From contig JAOTXY010000002.1 of the NCBI GenBank assembly GCA_029862125.1, positions 35,343 through 99,342 on the forward strand: a DNA stretch of 64,000 bases. The letters are read 5' to 3'. Position 1 is the stretch's first letter; the number at the start of each line of letters is the position of its first letter. Source of the DNA: Gammaproteobacteria bacterium. Its GTDB lineage: Bacteria > Pseudomonadota > Gammaproteobacteria > GCA-001735895. Under the pieces are notes generated by a model, which had not been told where the DNA came from, did not search any database, and saw only the letters and a program-made list of their open reading frames with translations. The position numbers and the translations under genes were made by a program. Below, piece by piece: positions 45,339 through 54,093 of the stretch.

Positions 45339-45707
45339 CTACTTTCTTTTTTTCAGCATTGAGGCCAGGTCCGCAAACGGGTTATAGGTTTCCTCTTTAT
45401 TTTGTGTTTCGGTGGTGGAATCACCATATCCTGAGTCAACACGGCGGGAATGCTCGTTATCATGACAATAGACACATAACAGCTCCCAGTTGCTGCCGTC
45501 ACCCGGGTTATTGTCATGATCGTGATCGCGGTGATGAACTGTCAGCTCCTGCAGGTTTTTTTCGTTGAACTCACGGGCGCATCGGCCGCATACCCACGGA
45601 TACATTTTCAACGCCCTGCTTCGGTAACTTTGCTCTCTTTCTTCACGGGCTAGGCGCGCCTGCAAAACGACTCGATCAAGTTTGTCAGTGGAATTTTTCG
45701 ATGTCAT
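45339..45707 (-). CDS. yajD: YajD-like HNH nuclease family protein
   Basis: 122 residues. Zinc-binding cysteines ('CGRCAREF' and 'CVYCHDNEH') bracket the HNH core ('LTVHHRDHDHDNNPGDGSNW'). This is the YajD pattern: a small, uncharacterised HNH protein of gammaproteobacteria. Cytoplasmic, no signal. The acidic C-terminus ends in a basic KKRK tail. Nuclease activity is assumed from the motif only. Confidence 0.88.
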   Translation of the reverse strand: MTSKNSTDKLDRVVLQARLAREEREQSYRSRALKMYPWVCGRCAREFNEKNLQELTVHHRDHDHDNNPGDGSNWELLCVYCHDNEHSRRVDSGYGDSTTETQNKEETYNPFADLASMLKKRK

Positions 45708-45922
45708 TGTGGCTACATAATATAGTATGTATTCGGCTCACTTGTCTGTATCCCTCAGACCATTGTACTGATGACTGGAAGCTTGAACTGTCAAGCCTGC
45801 ATGATATACCCGGCCGTTCCAATGAGACCGACCCTGATTTCTCTGCGATTATAACCTGCCCTCCTTGACTACAAATAACCGAAAAGGTACCGTTTTTTCG
45901 ATTACGAAAAAGACAGAGGACT

Positions 45923-46429
45923 ATGCAGCATTCATCCCTGGTACGCTTCCCGATTGTCATGGCTATTGTTTTAACCTTGTCGATCGGCAGGCTGATGGCC
46001 GCCCCACCCGAAGGTTACCAGTTCCTGTCGCTGACCGAGGCGGCACAATTGGCGAGCAGTGAAAACAAACCCATGCTGCTGTACTTTGGTCGCTACGGCT
46101 GCACATCCTGCCGCAAAATGCATGCAGAAGTTTTCAGCGATGCGTCTCTCAGCGCAAAATATAACGCCGCCTTTGTGCTTGCCTATGTCGATACCGAGAG
46201 TGGGAAACGCATCAGGCTCGGTAATGGAGAAAGAACCACCGAAATGCAATTTGCAACACGCAGCCGAATTCTCGGCACGCCCACATTTATTTTCTTCTCA
46301 CCCGAGCAAAAGCCCCTGTTCAAAAAAGCGGGGTTTCAAACCATAGCCCAGATGAACCTGTACGGTGATTACATTCTCGAGAACCATTACAAGTCGATGC
46401 CGTTACAAGAGTTTATGGCTCAGCAATGA
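45923..46429 (+). CDS. Periplasmic thioredoxin-fold protein (SoxW-like)
   Basis: 168 residues. A signal sequence ('AIVLTLSIGRLMAA') precedes a thioredoxin-like fold with active site 'YGCTSCRKMHAEVF' and the cis-Pro region ('LGTPTFIFF'). Similar proteins reduce or oxidise periplasmic thiols, and SoxW-type relatives act on sulfur-oxidation proteins. The stop overlaps the next start (ATGA), so it is coupled to the propeller protein. A role with SoxYZ is only suggested by lifestyle. Confidence 0.82.
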   Translation: MQHSSLVRFPIVMAIVLTLSIGRLMAAPPEGYQFLSLTEAAQLASSENKPMLLYFGRYGCTSCRKMHAEVFSDASLSAKYNAAFVLAYVDTESGKRIRLGNGERTTEMQFATRSRILGTPTFIFFSPEQKPLFKKAGFQTIAQMNLYGDYILENHYKSMPLQEFMAQQ

Positions 46430-47640
46430 GATTCAGGTTTGCTGGATTATGCCTGGCTCTGGCCATATTCCAAATACAGGCTTCTGAGCGCTGGATTTTC
46501 GATAGCAGAATCAGCGTAACCGGTCCGCCAGTTGACGCTGTTTACCATCATCTTGAGGGTTCGGGCCGTAAACATATCGCCGTTACCGGGGAATCGGTTG
46601 CTGTAGTCTGGGAAGACAATCGCAGTCGAGACCCACAAATCTACGCCACATTTAAATCGCTGACCCGGAAAACCTTCCCCACGGCCCTGTTGGTGAGTAG
46701 TGGTAGCGAGGCATACGAACCGGTCATCGATGCCATAAGTGGTAATCGCTTCGTGTTAGCCTTTGAACAGGATGCATCCGTTTTCGCCAGGATACTGACC
46801 GCGAAAGGCCTGGCCGAGCCAGCCAGGCTCAGTCGAGCAGCGGCCAGCCACGTCAGTATCGCAGGTTTCGACGATCGGGTTTTTGCCAGCTGGCGCGAAC
46901 AGGATAATGGCAGATGGTTTATCAAAATCGCGGCACTTCGAGTCACCAAGGCTAACCGGATTGTCGTCGAATCTCTCCAGTCCGTCGAAGCCGACGGCCT
47001 GGAAACGCCGGTACTGTTTCCTGCCATCGCGGTCAACGGTGCAGGAATTTGTGTCGCCTGGGAAGACCGGCGAGCCGGGCATACGCGCTTACTGGTCAGT
47101 CATGCCAGGGATGCGGGGAAGACATTCACCGAACCACAATTTCTCAATGAATTTTTTTCCAACCGCAATCAATATGACCGGGGTAGTGGTGTCACCAGGG
47201 TTTCCCTGGCGTCATTTGCGCAAGATGAAATCCTGGCAGCCTGGATGGACAAGCGCAGAGGCGGTAAGGGTTACGGTATTTTTGCCGCGCTCGGTGCCGA
47301 CGCCGGTGACAGTTTCGGTCCGAACGAAAAGGTGCACGGCGAGGAAGGCGATACGCAACCGCACTACAATCCGGCGACTGCTGGCAACCAGGCCGGTGAT
47401 TTCGTCATAGCCTGGGACGATTTCAGGCGCGGCGATTCTGACATATGGATTAGCGCCCATAACCCGGATTTGGAATGGAGCCTGGATTATGCGCCACCCG
47501 TCGCTAGCGGAGATGGCGAACAGTCCCACCCATCGATTGCCCTCGATGAACAGGGTAACCTGCACCTGGTATGGATAGAACGTGCCCTACCGGACGGACC
47601 GAGCAGACTCTGGTATAGCCCTGGGCGAACGCGGCAATAG
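46426..47640 (+). CDS. Exported sialidase-like beta-propeller protein
   Basis: 404 residues with a short signal ('GLCLALAIFQIQAS'). About six repeats of an Asp-box-like pattern are visible ('VAVVWEDNRSRDPQIY', 'CVAWEDRRAGHTRLLVS', 'AAWMDKRRGGKGYGIF', 'IAWDDFRRGDSDIWIS'), the signature of a six-bladed propeller. No clear catalytic residues of a sialidase can be assigned, so a binding role is as likely. It overlaps the thioredoxin-fold gene by 4 bases. Confidence 0.75.
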   Translation: MRFRFAGLCLALAIFQIQASERWIFDSRISVTGPPVDAVYHHLEGSGRKHIAVTGESVAVVWEDNRSRDPQIYATFKSLTRKTFPTALLVSSGSEAYEPVIDAISGNRFVLAFEQDASVFARILTAKGLAEPARLSRAAASHVSIAGFDDRVFASWREQDNGRWFIKIAALRVTKANRIVVESLQSVEADGLETPVLFPAIAVNGAGICVAWEDRRAGHTRLLVSHARDAGKTFTEPQFLNEFFSNRNQYDRGSGVTRVSLASFAQDEILAAWMDKRRGGKGYGIFAALGADAGDSFGPNEKVHGEEGDTQPHYNPATAGNQAGDFVIAWDDFRRGDSDIWISAHNPDLEWSLDYAPPVASGDGEQSHPSIALDEQGNLHLVWIERALPDGPSRLWYSPGRTRQ

Positions 47641-47769
47641 CAATGAATCTTGATGGAAGTGAACTGAAACTAAATACTCCTCGTATAAATTTTGTTACCC
47701 TGGATCGTGGGACACTCCGACCGATCCCGCGACACCCTAGTTAATAACCAGATAGTTTCGAACATCGCG

Positions 47770-48537
47770 ATGATCACACACTTAAAATTAAACAATGCCA
47801 TATCGATTCCACTGCGAGTCACCAGACTGGGAATTGGCACAGCACGACAACTGATGAATATCATCTTGCTGGTGGTCGGGTTGCTGATAACGCCCCTCAC
47901 CCTGGGTCAATCGGTTCAGGCAGCTGAGGAAATACCAACCTTTCAGCGGGTTCCGACCCAATTCATCGCCGCGCTGGGTAATGCTGGCGCCACTTCCGGG
48001 ACTGGTGCCGAGTCCTGGGGTCTTTGGCGCAGAGATCCAGGCCCCAGGGGAGTCTGGCTGACCAACTACGAGGTGCAACTGAAAGCCACCGGCGGTGTCG
48101 CACCCGCGCAATGGAAGTTCGATATCGAAGACTGGTGGCTGGATGAAAACGGTCTGATCATGGAGAAACCGGTGTTTCCGGTACCTGCTGGTAAATATAT
48201 CGTCACCGGCGACCGGGAGAAAATCGCTATGCTAACCGTTTATCCAAAGGACGAGAACGGTGCCCAGCGTTGGGAACTTGGCAACGACGCAAAGCTCTAC
48301 GACGTGACGCATCTACCCTGCCGTACCGCGCGCTATACACCTACAGCAGGCGTAACTTCATGTTCACCTGTCAATGCGCCGAAGGCAGCATTTAAAGTTA
48401 CGCCAGGGGCCCCGATGCCACTCGTGGAAGGCTGTATCAAGCAAGACTACGCGGTCCTCTTTATCATAGCCGAGGCGGTAGACAATCCAGCACCTGTGGA
48501 ACCCGGGAAAATTGCGCAAACAGATCCCGAATCCTGA
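47770..48537 (+). CDS. Exported hypothetical protein
   Basis: 255 residues if started at the ATG 47770; the ATG at 47854 would begin exactly at the signal peptide ('IILLVVGLLITPLTLGQSVQA'). The mature protein is mixed alpha/beta, with three cysteines near the C-terminus ('LPCRTARY', 'TSCSPV', 'EGCIKQ'). Motifs such as 'YEVQLKATGGVAPAQWKFD' and 'EDWWLDENGLIME' are not familiar to me. Periplasmic location is likely; function unknown. Confidence 0.7.
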   Translation: MITHLKLNNAISIPLRVTRLGIGTARQLMNIILLVVGLLITPLTLGQSVQAAEEIPTFQRVPTQFIAALGNAGATSGTGAESWGLWRRDPGPRGVWLTNYEVQLKATGGVAPAQWKFDIEDWWLDENGLIMEKPVFPVPAGKYIVTGDREKIAMLTVYPKDENGAQRWELGNDAKLYDVTHLPCRTARYTPTAGVTSCSPVNAPKAAFKVTPGAPMPLVEGCIKQDYAVLFIIAEAVDNPAPVEPGKIAQTDPES

Positions 48538-48643
48538 ATCTCAACAGGCTTAGCCGTTTCAGTACAGCTGCGCCGTAAGCAATGCAAAATTAGCCGCTCA
48601 GCACCATCAATCGTAGGCAGTTTCCAGGGGATCTGTAGAAGAT

Positions 48644-49570
48644 TCATTGCACCGTATCATCGGGGCTCATGCCCGGAGGCTCCGTGTGCACGCGACCACC
48701 TTTGACGGTTTCACGGTAGATGATGTAGAGCCCGCTCGAGATTACGATGACGGCGCCAACGAGGGTAAATGCATCGGGTAGTTCTCCCCACACCAGGTAC
48801 CCGATCAGGGTTGCCCAGATCAACGCGGAATATTCAAACGGTGAGATAACTGCCGCCGGCCCCAGGCGAAAGGCATGGGTCAAACACATCACCCCGACGC
48901 TGCCGAACATTCCCGCCAGCGCAAACAGTCCAAGATCACCCAGGCTCGGTGTCACCCAGAAAAACGGTACAAGTATAATTCCGGTCAGCGACATACCCAA
49001 CTGCGGATAGAGCATCAGGGCGGCGGTTTGCTCCGTGGTCTTGTAAGCGCGGGTGGTAATCATCAGTAGCGAATAAAACACGACACTGCCTATCACCACC
49101 AGGCCTGCCCACTGGAAAACGCCGAAACCGGGGCGCAACATGATTAACACACCGCAAAACCCAATACTAATTGCCACCCAGCGATGCAAGCCTACCGATT
49201 CCTTCAACAGCGGTACCGAAAGCGCGGTGATGAAGATTGGCGCGGCGAAGGTAATTGCTATCGCATCCACCAGCTTCATTTGCGAAAGCGCCCAGAAAAA
49301 ACTGAAGCTGAGTCCGAATACCAGCAGGTAGCGTCCGACATGGACGAGCGGGCGTCTTGTTTTGAGCATCTTCGGCCCTCCCCCGCGCAGCGCAAATATA
49401 CACAGCAGCGGCAGACCAAACCAGCTGCGCAAGGCGACTATCTGCGCCACCGGGTAATCGGCAGTCAACCACTTGATGGTCGCATCCATCAGCGCAAATC
49501 CGGCGATGCCCGTGAGCATCAGAACGATACCCAGCGCGGGTCTATCGACGCTATCGGTTATAACAGTCAT
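48644..49570 (-). CDS. EamA-family (DMT) transporter
   Basis: 308 residues with ten hydrophobic segments in two homologous halves ('GIAGFALMDATIKWLTADYPVAQIVALRS' region; 'ISPFEYSALIWATLIGYLVW' region in the second half). EamA-type proteins export or exchange small metabolites. No partner gene indicates the substrate. Confidence 0.88.
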   Translation of the reverse strand: MTVITDSVDRPALGIVLMLTGIAGFALMDATIKWLTADYPVAQIVALRSWFGLPLLCIFALRGGGPKMLKTRRPLVHVGRYLLVFGLSFSFFWALSQMKLVDAIAITFAAPIFITALSVPLLKESVGLHRWVAISIGFCGVLIMLRPGFGVFQWAGLVVIGSVVFYSLLMITTRAYKTTEQTAALMLYPQLGMSLTGIILVPFFWVTPSLGDLGLFALAGMFGSVGVMCLTHAFRLGPAAVISPFEYSALIWATLIGYLVWGELPDAFTLVGAVIVISSGLYIIYRETVKGGRVHTEPPGMSPDDTVQ

Positions 49571-49709
49571 CGGGGGGAGTTATGAACTCAACGGGGATTA
49601 AAGTTATGTTCTCGAAGTTTCAAATGCACCTATACCATGAAACAAACCCTAAGGTGCATATTTTTTAGGCTAATCGGCAGACCCTGCAATTCGGCCGGGA
49701 AAATCCTCG

Positions 49710-52700
49710 CTAGAGGTAATGCTTGTAACGGAGCGTGTAGTAAAGCATCGGAATGACGACCAGTGTCAACAGGGTCGATATCAGGATGCCGAAGATCAGC
49801 GCTATCGCCAGTCCATTGAAGATCGGATCATCAAGAATGAAAAGCGCGCCCAGTATCGCCGCCAACGCGGTCAATGCAATCGGCCGCGCCCGGACGGCGG
49901 CAGCCTGAATGACTGCTTCCTTGAAATCCATCCCTTTAGTCGACTGTTCGTTGATAAAATCCACCAGCAGAATCGAGTTACGCACGATAATTCCCGCGAG
50001 CGCTATCATGCCGATCATCGAGGTTGCGGTAAACTGCGCGCCGAGCAACGCGTTACCGGGCAATACCCCGATCACGGTGAGTGGAATCGGTGCCATGATC
50101 ACCAGGGGTACGGAGTAGGATTTGAACTGCGCGACTACGAGCAGGTAAATCATCAACAACCCGACCGAGTAAGCGATGCCCATATCGCGAAAGGTTTCAT
50201 AGGTCACCTGCCACTCTCCATCCCATTTCAGACTGTACTGATATGGATTATCGGGTTGGTTGATCATGTACTGCTCGATTGGCGCGTCCAGCAATGGTGA
50301 CACAATTTCCTGCTTCAACTCCGTCAATACGTCAAACATACCGTATAGCGGACTATCGAGTTCGCCGGCCATATTGGCGGTGACAAACACAACCGGTAGC
50401 AGGTCTTTATGATAAATACTGTTTTCGTTGCGGGTTTCCAGCAGGGTTACCACTTCGGATAGCGGGACCAGGTCCCGGTTCGCCGAGCGCAGCTTGAGTG
50501 ACAGGATACTGGTGATGTCCGCCTTGTCACCTTCCGCCAGTTCGAGCCGCAGCGGAACCGGATATTTCTGGTTATCACGATGCAGGTAACCCACATCCTC
50601 GCCATCGACCAGGGTAGCAACGGCATTCGCGATAACCGCCTGGTTCAGACCGAGGCGCGTCGCCTTGGCGCGATCGATTGCCAGCACCAGGCGTTCGGAT
50701 TCCGATTCGCTGCTATCGTCAATATCAACGATACCGGGGGTGCGCTTCAGCACCTTGCGGATATCTCTTGCAACCTGTATCTGCCCCGCATAGTCGATAC
50801 CATAGACCTCCGCGACCAATGGCGCCTGCACTGGCGGGCCGGGCGGGACCTCGACAATCTTGACATTCGCACCATGGGCATTGCCGATGCGCTGTAACGG
50901 TTCGCGTAACGCCAGGGCAATATCGTGACTCTTGCGATCACGCACCGACTTGTGCTGCAGGTTGACCTGGATATCTGACAGGTTTGAAGCTGCACGCAGG
51001 TAATACTGGCGTACCAGGCCGTTGAAATTAATCGGCGCAGCGGTACCGACATAACCCTGGTAATCGGTGACCTCGGGTACGGTCGCAATCCAGTTGCCCA
51101 GTTCGGTGATCACCCGTGCATTCTGCTCCAGGCTGCTGCCCTCGGGCATATCGACAATGACCTGGACCTCCGACTTGTTATCAAACGGCAACATCTTCAA
51201 CACCACCAGTTTGAATCCGGCGAGGCTTAGCGAGCCCAGGATCAATAAAATGATTACCAGTAACAGCAACCAGCGATTACGCCTTCCGCGGACATCGTCC
51301 AGTAACGGGTCGAACAGGCGTTTGAATAGCGGGTATAGAGGCTGACCGGCAGCAGGTTCCACCGCAGTAGTATGGGGTTTTCGTCCCAGCAATTTCAAAC
51401 TGAGCCAGGGCGTTACCACGAATGCCACGGCCAGCGAGATCAGCATTCCAATACTGGCATTGATCGGGATCGGGCTCATGTACGGCCCCATTAAACCGGT
51501 TACGAATGCCATCGGCAGCAGCGCCGCAACCACGGCGAAGGTCGCCAGTATGGTCGGCCCACCAACCTCATCGACGGCGAGTGGGATCGCTTCGACGAGG
51601 CTGTTTTTACCCAGTTGCATATGCCGGTGGATGTTCTCGACCACGACAATGGCGTCATCGACAAGGATCCCGATCGAAAAGATCAGTGCGAACAGCGAAA
51701 CACGGTTCAAGGTAAAACCCCAGGCCCAGGACGCAAACAGTGTCATCGCCAGCGTGACCACGATCGCCACTCCGACGATAACGGCTTCTCGCAAGCCGAG
51801 CGTAACCACGACCAACAACACCACGACCGCGGTTGCCAACACCAGCTTTTGAATCAGGGTCAGGGCTTTTTCATTGGCGGTCGCTCCGTAATTACGCGTC
51901 ACCGTGACTTCGACCCCTTCGGGGATCACGATCCCGCGCAGTTGATCGATACGACCAATCACTTCATCGGCCACCTCGATCGCATTACTGCCCGGTTTCT
52001 TCGCAATCGCAAGCGTTACCGCGGGGAATTGACCTTTTACACTAATACCCTTGTCAGTAGCCGCCGGGCCAGTACCGAACCAGACATATTGGTCAGCCTG
52101 CGACGGCGTAATTTCGATGGTAGCGATATCGCCAAGCGCAATTGGAACGCCATCGGATAGTCCAATGATAAGATCCTGGATTTCTGAAGCCTCGCTCAGG
52201 AAAGTGCCGGACTGCAGGTTAATTTCAAGATTGTCCCGCACCAGTTTACCGGCATCGCGCGATTGGTTTGCGGCAAGAATTCCAGCCTTGACCTGTTCCA
52301 GGTCAATATTGAATCCAGCCAGCTTTACCGGATCGAGCAGTATTCTGATCGCCTGGCGGGTGCCGCCGATCGAGTAAATATCACGTGTGCCGGGTACGCG
52401 TTTGAGCTCGGCCTCGAGTGAATGTGCTACCTGCAGCAACTCGATGCCGCTGCGCTGTGGATCCTGGCTCCACAACGTCAATGCCACGATCGGTACATCG
52501 TCGATACCTCTTGGCTTTATGATTGGCTGCCCGACACCCATGTTGGCGGGCAACCAGTCGGTATTGGAAAACACCTTGTTGTAAAGCCGCACGATGGCCT
52601 GCGAGCGTTCTTCACCCACCTCGAACTGAACTGTCAGGATAGCAATACCGGGTTTCGATACCGAGTAGACATGTTCGATACCGGCAATTTCGGAGAGCAC

Positions 52701-52928
52701 CTGCTCGGCGGACGTGCTGACCACCTGTTCCACTTCGTATGCGGTCGCTCCGGGAAACGGCACAAATACATTGGCGAAGGTAACATTGATTTGCGGCTCT
52801 TCCTCGCGCGGCGTCACCATTACCGCAAAAACACCCATTAACAGTCCGATCAGCGCCAACAGCGGAGTGATCTCGGACTGCAGAAAGGTTTTCGCCACCC
52901 AACCGGATGGACCCAGCGACTGGCTCAT
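49710..52928 (-). CDS. RND efflux transporter (AcrB/MexF family)
   Basis: 1072 residues with 12 membrane segments and two large periplasmic loops. The proton-relay Asp pair is intact in segment 4 ('GILVDDAIVVVENIHRH'). The sequence ('LRQEVVHLP'-type loops absent; 'ALAGIIVRNSILLVDFI' near the end) fits the hydrophobe/amphiphile RND branch or a close marine relative. Its ATG overlaps the adaptor stop by 4 bases. No outer-membrane factor gene lies beside it, so it must borrow a TolC-like channel. Confidence 0.92.
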   Translation of the reverse strand: MSQSLGPSGWVAKTFLQSEITPLLALIGLLMGVFAVMVTPREEEPQINVTFANVFVPFPGATAYEVEQVVSTSAEQVLSEIAGIEHVYSVSKPGIAILTVQFEVGEERSQAIVRLYNKVFSNTDWLPANMGVGQPIIKPRGIDDVPIVALTLWSQDPQRSGIELLQVAHSLEAELKRVPGTRDIYSIGGTRQAIRILLDPVKLAGFNIDLEQVKAGILAANQSRDAGKLVRDNLEINLQSGTFLSEASEIQDLIIGLSDGVPIALGDIATIEITPSQADQYVWFGTGPAATDKGISVKGQFPAVTLAIAKKPGSNAIEVADEVIGRIDQLRGIVIPEGVEVTVTRNYGATANEKALTLIQKLVLATAVVVLLVVVTLGLREAVIVGVAIVVTLAMTLFASWAWGFTLNRVSLFALIFSIGILVDDAIVVVENIHRHMQLGKNSLVEAIPLAVDEVGGPTILATFAVVAALLPMAFVTGLMGPYMSPIPINASIGMLISLAVAFVVTPWLSLKLLGRKPHTTAVEPAAGQPLYPLFKRLFDPLLDDVRGRRNRWLLLLVIILLILGSLSLAGFKLVVLKMLPFDNKSEVQVIVDMPEGSSLEQNARVITELGNWIATVPEVTDYQGYVGTAAPINFNGLVRQYYLRAASNLSDIQVNLQHKSVRDRKSHDIALALREPLQRIGNAHGANVKIVEVPPGPPVQAPLVAEVYGIDYAGQIQVARDIRKVLKRTPGIVDIDDSSESESERLVLAIDRAKATRLGLNQAVIANAVATLVDGEDVGYLHRDNQKYPVPLRLELAEGDKADITSILSLKLRSANRDLVPLSEVVTLLETRNENSIYHKDLLPVVFVTANMAGELDSPLYGMFDVLTELKQEIVSPLLDAPIEQYMINQPDNPYQYSLKWDGEWQVTYETFRDMGIAYSVGLLMIYLLVVAQFKSYSVPLVIMAPIPLTVIGVLPGNALLGAQFTATSMIGMIALAGIIVRNSILLVDFINEQSTKGMDFKEAVIQAAAVRARPIALTALAAILGALFILDDPIFNGLAIALIFGILISTLLTLVVIPMLYYTLRYKHYL

Positions 52929-53965
52929 TGGGCAGTATCCAACTGGCGCTTGTGTTCGATTCCGGCGCGCACCGGGTCGAGCGCAATAGTTTCACCTTCA
53001 CCGAGCCCGGCAAGAATCTCAACCTGGTCGCCAATTCGATTGCCGGGACGCACCTGTCGGAAGGAAAGTTTCCCTGATGCATCAAGCACGTAGACAGCGT
53101 TGACTTCCGCCCGGGAAACCAGTGCCTGTTGCGGCAACAGTAGGCGCTCGGTGGCACCGATTTTGAGGGCCACCTTGACCAACATGCCCGGAAACAGGTC
53201 CTGTTTCATTTCGGGCAAGTCCAGTCGCACTGGAAAACTATGGTTTTGCGGATTCGCGAATGGATGGATGGTAATCCTGGTGACTTCGACCGAGCGACCA
53301 TCCTCAAGCAGAACCACGCGCGCGAGACCATGAGCGCGCAACCCACCGATAATCGATTGCGGTACATTGGCGCTGACACGCAACTCCCCTAAGGCATAGC
53401 CGGTCATAATTGGCTGGCCCGGGGCAACGCTTTCTCCCGGTTCGACATGGCGTTCAACCACAACCCCGCTATAAGGTGCGCGCACCACGGTGTAGCCTAA
53501 CTGCTCTTCAGCCTGGGCAAGATTTGCTTGTGCCGAAGCCGCACGCGCCTTTGCCGCCTTCAGGTTAGCGCTGGCCTTGTCGAGTACTGCCTGTGAAATC
53601 AGTTTTTGCTTGCGTAAATCCTGGTTACGTCTGAATTCAAGCTGCGTATCCTGCAGATTGGCCTTCGCTTCGTCGAGTGCAGCGCTTGCTTTTTGCTGCT
53701 GTGCTCGGTATTCCCGGTCCCTTATGGTCAACACCACCTGGCCCTGCTCGACGAAATCGTCCACGTCAAAATTGACGCTTTCTATTTTGCCGACAACCTC
53801 GGCAGATAGCGTCGCCTGTTGACGCGCTTCGACAACACCGTCGACCCAATATTCGAGCGGCATTGGCATCCGTTTCGAGGTTATGGTTTGCAATCCTTCC
53901 GCCGTATTGCCCGGACCTGCAAACAATCCCAGGCATAAGACAATGATCATAGGCATGAGCCGCAT
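52925..53965 (-). CDS. RND periplasmic adaptor (membrane fusion protein)
   Basis: 346 residues with a signal peptide ('IIVLCLGLFAGPGNTA'). Biotinyl-lipoyl halves ('VVGKIESVNFDVDDFVEQGQVV', 'YSGVVVERHVEPGESV') flank a helical hairpin rich in Ala, Lys and Gln. It bridges the RND pump and an outer-membrane channel. It is the first gene of a two-gene operon; an operator-like palindrome lies about 40 bases upstream. Confidence 0.92.
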   Translation of the reverse strand: MRLMPMIIVLCLGLFAGPGNTAEGLQTITSKRMPMPLEYWVDGVVEARQQATLSAEVVGKIESVNFDVDDFVEQGQVVLTIRDREYRAQQQKASAALDEAKANLQDTQLEFRRNQDLRKQKLISQAVLDKASANLKAAKARAASAQANLAQAEEQLGYTVVRAPYSGVVVERHVEPGESVAPGQPIMTGYALGELRVSANVPQSIIGGLRAHGLARVVLLEDGRSVEVTRITIHPFANPQNHSFPVRLDLPEMKQDLFPGMLVKVALKIGATERLLLPQQALVSRAEVNAVYVLDASGKLSFRQVRPGNRIGDQVEILAGLGEGETIALDPVRAGIEHKRQLDTAQ

Positions 53966-54005
53966 TTGGAACTCCCGGTTATTTAGTGAAACACATCTGG
54001 CCTGG

Positions 54006-54027
54006 TATATTAGAGTTTTCTAATATA
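54006..54027. promoter_or_regulatory. Perfect 9-bp inverted repeat, operator-like
   Basis: TATATTAGA-GTTT-TCTAATATA lies in the 128-base gap between the divergent efflux operon and the DUF255 gene, with outer GGTATA and TATACC adding further symmetry. This is the size expected for a TetR- or MerR-type repressor site. No regulator gene is adjacent. Confidence 0.55.
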
Positions 54028-54093
54028 GATTCTATACCACCTTAGAGGTAGTATTCCCGGTTACAGCAACGACTTGTTGATATCGGACAATTT

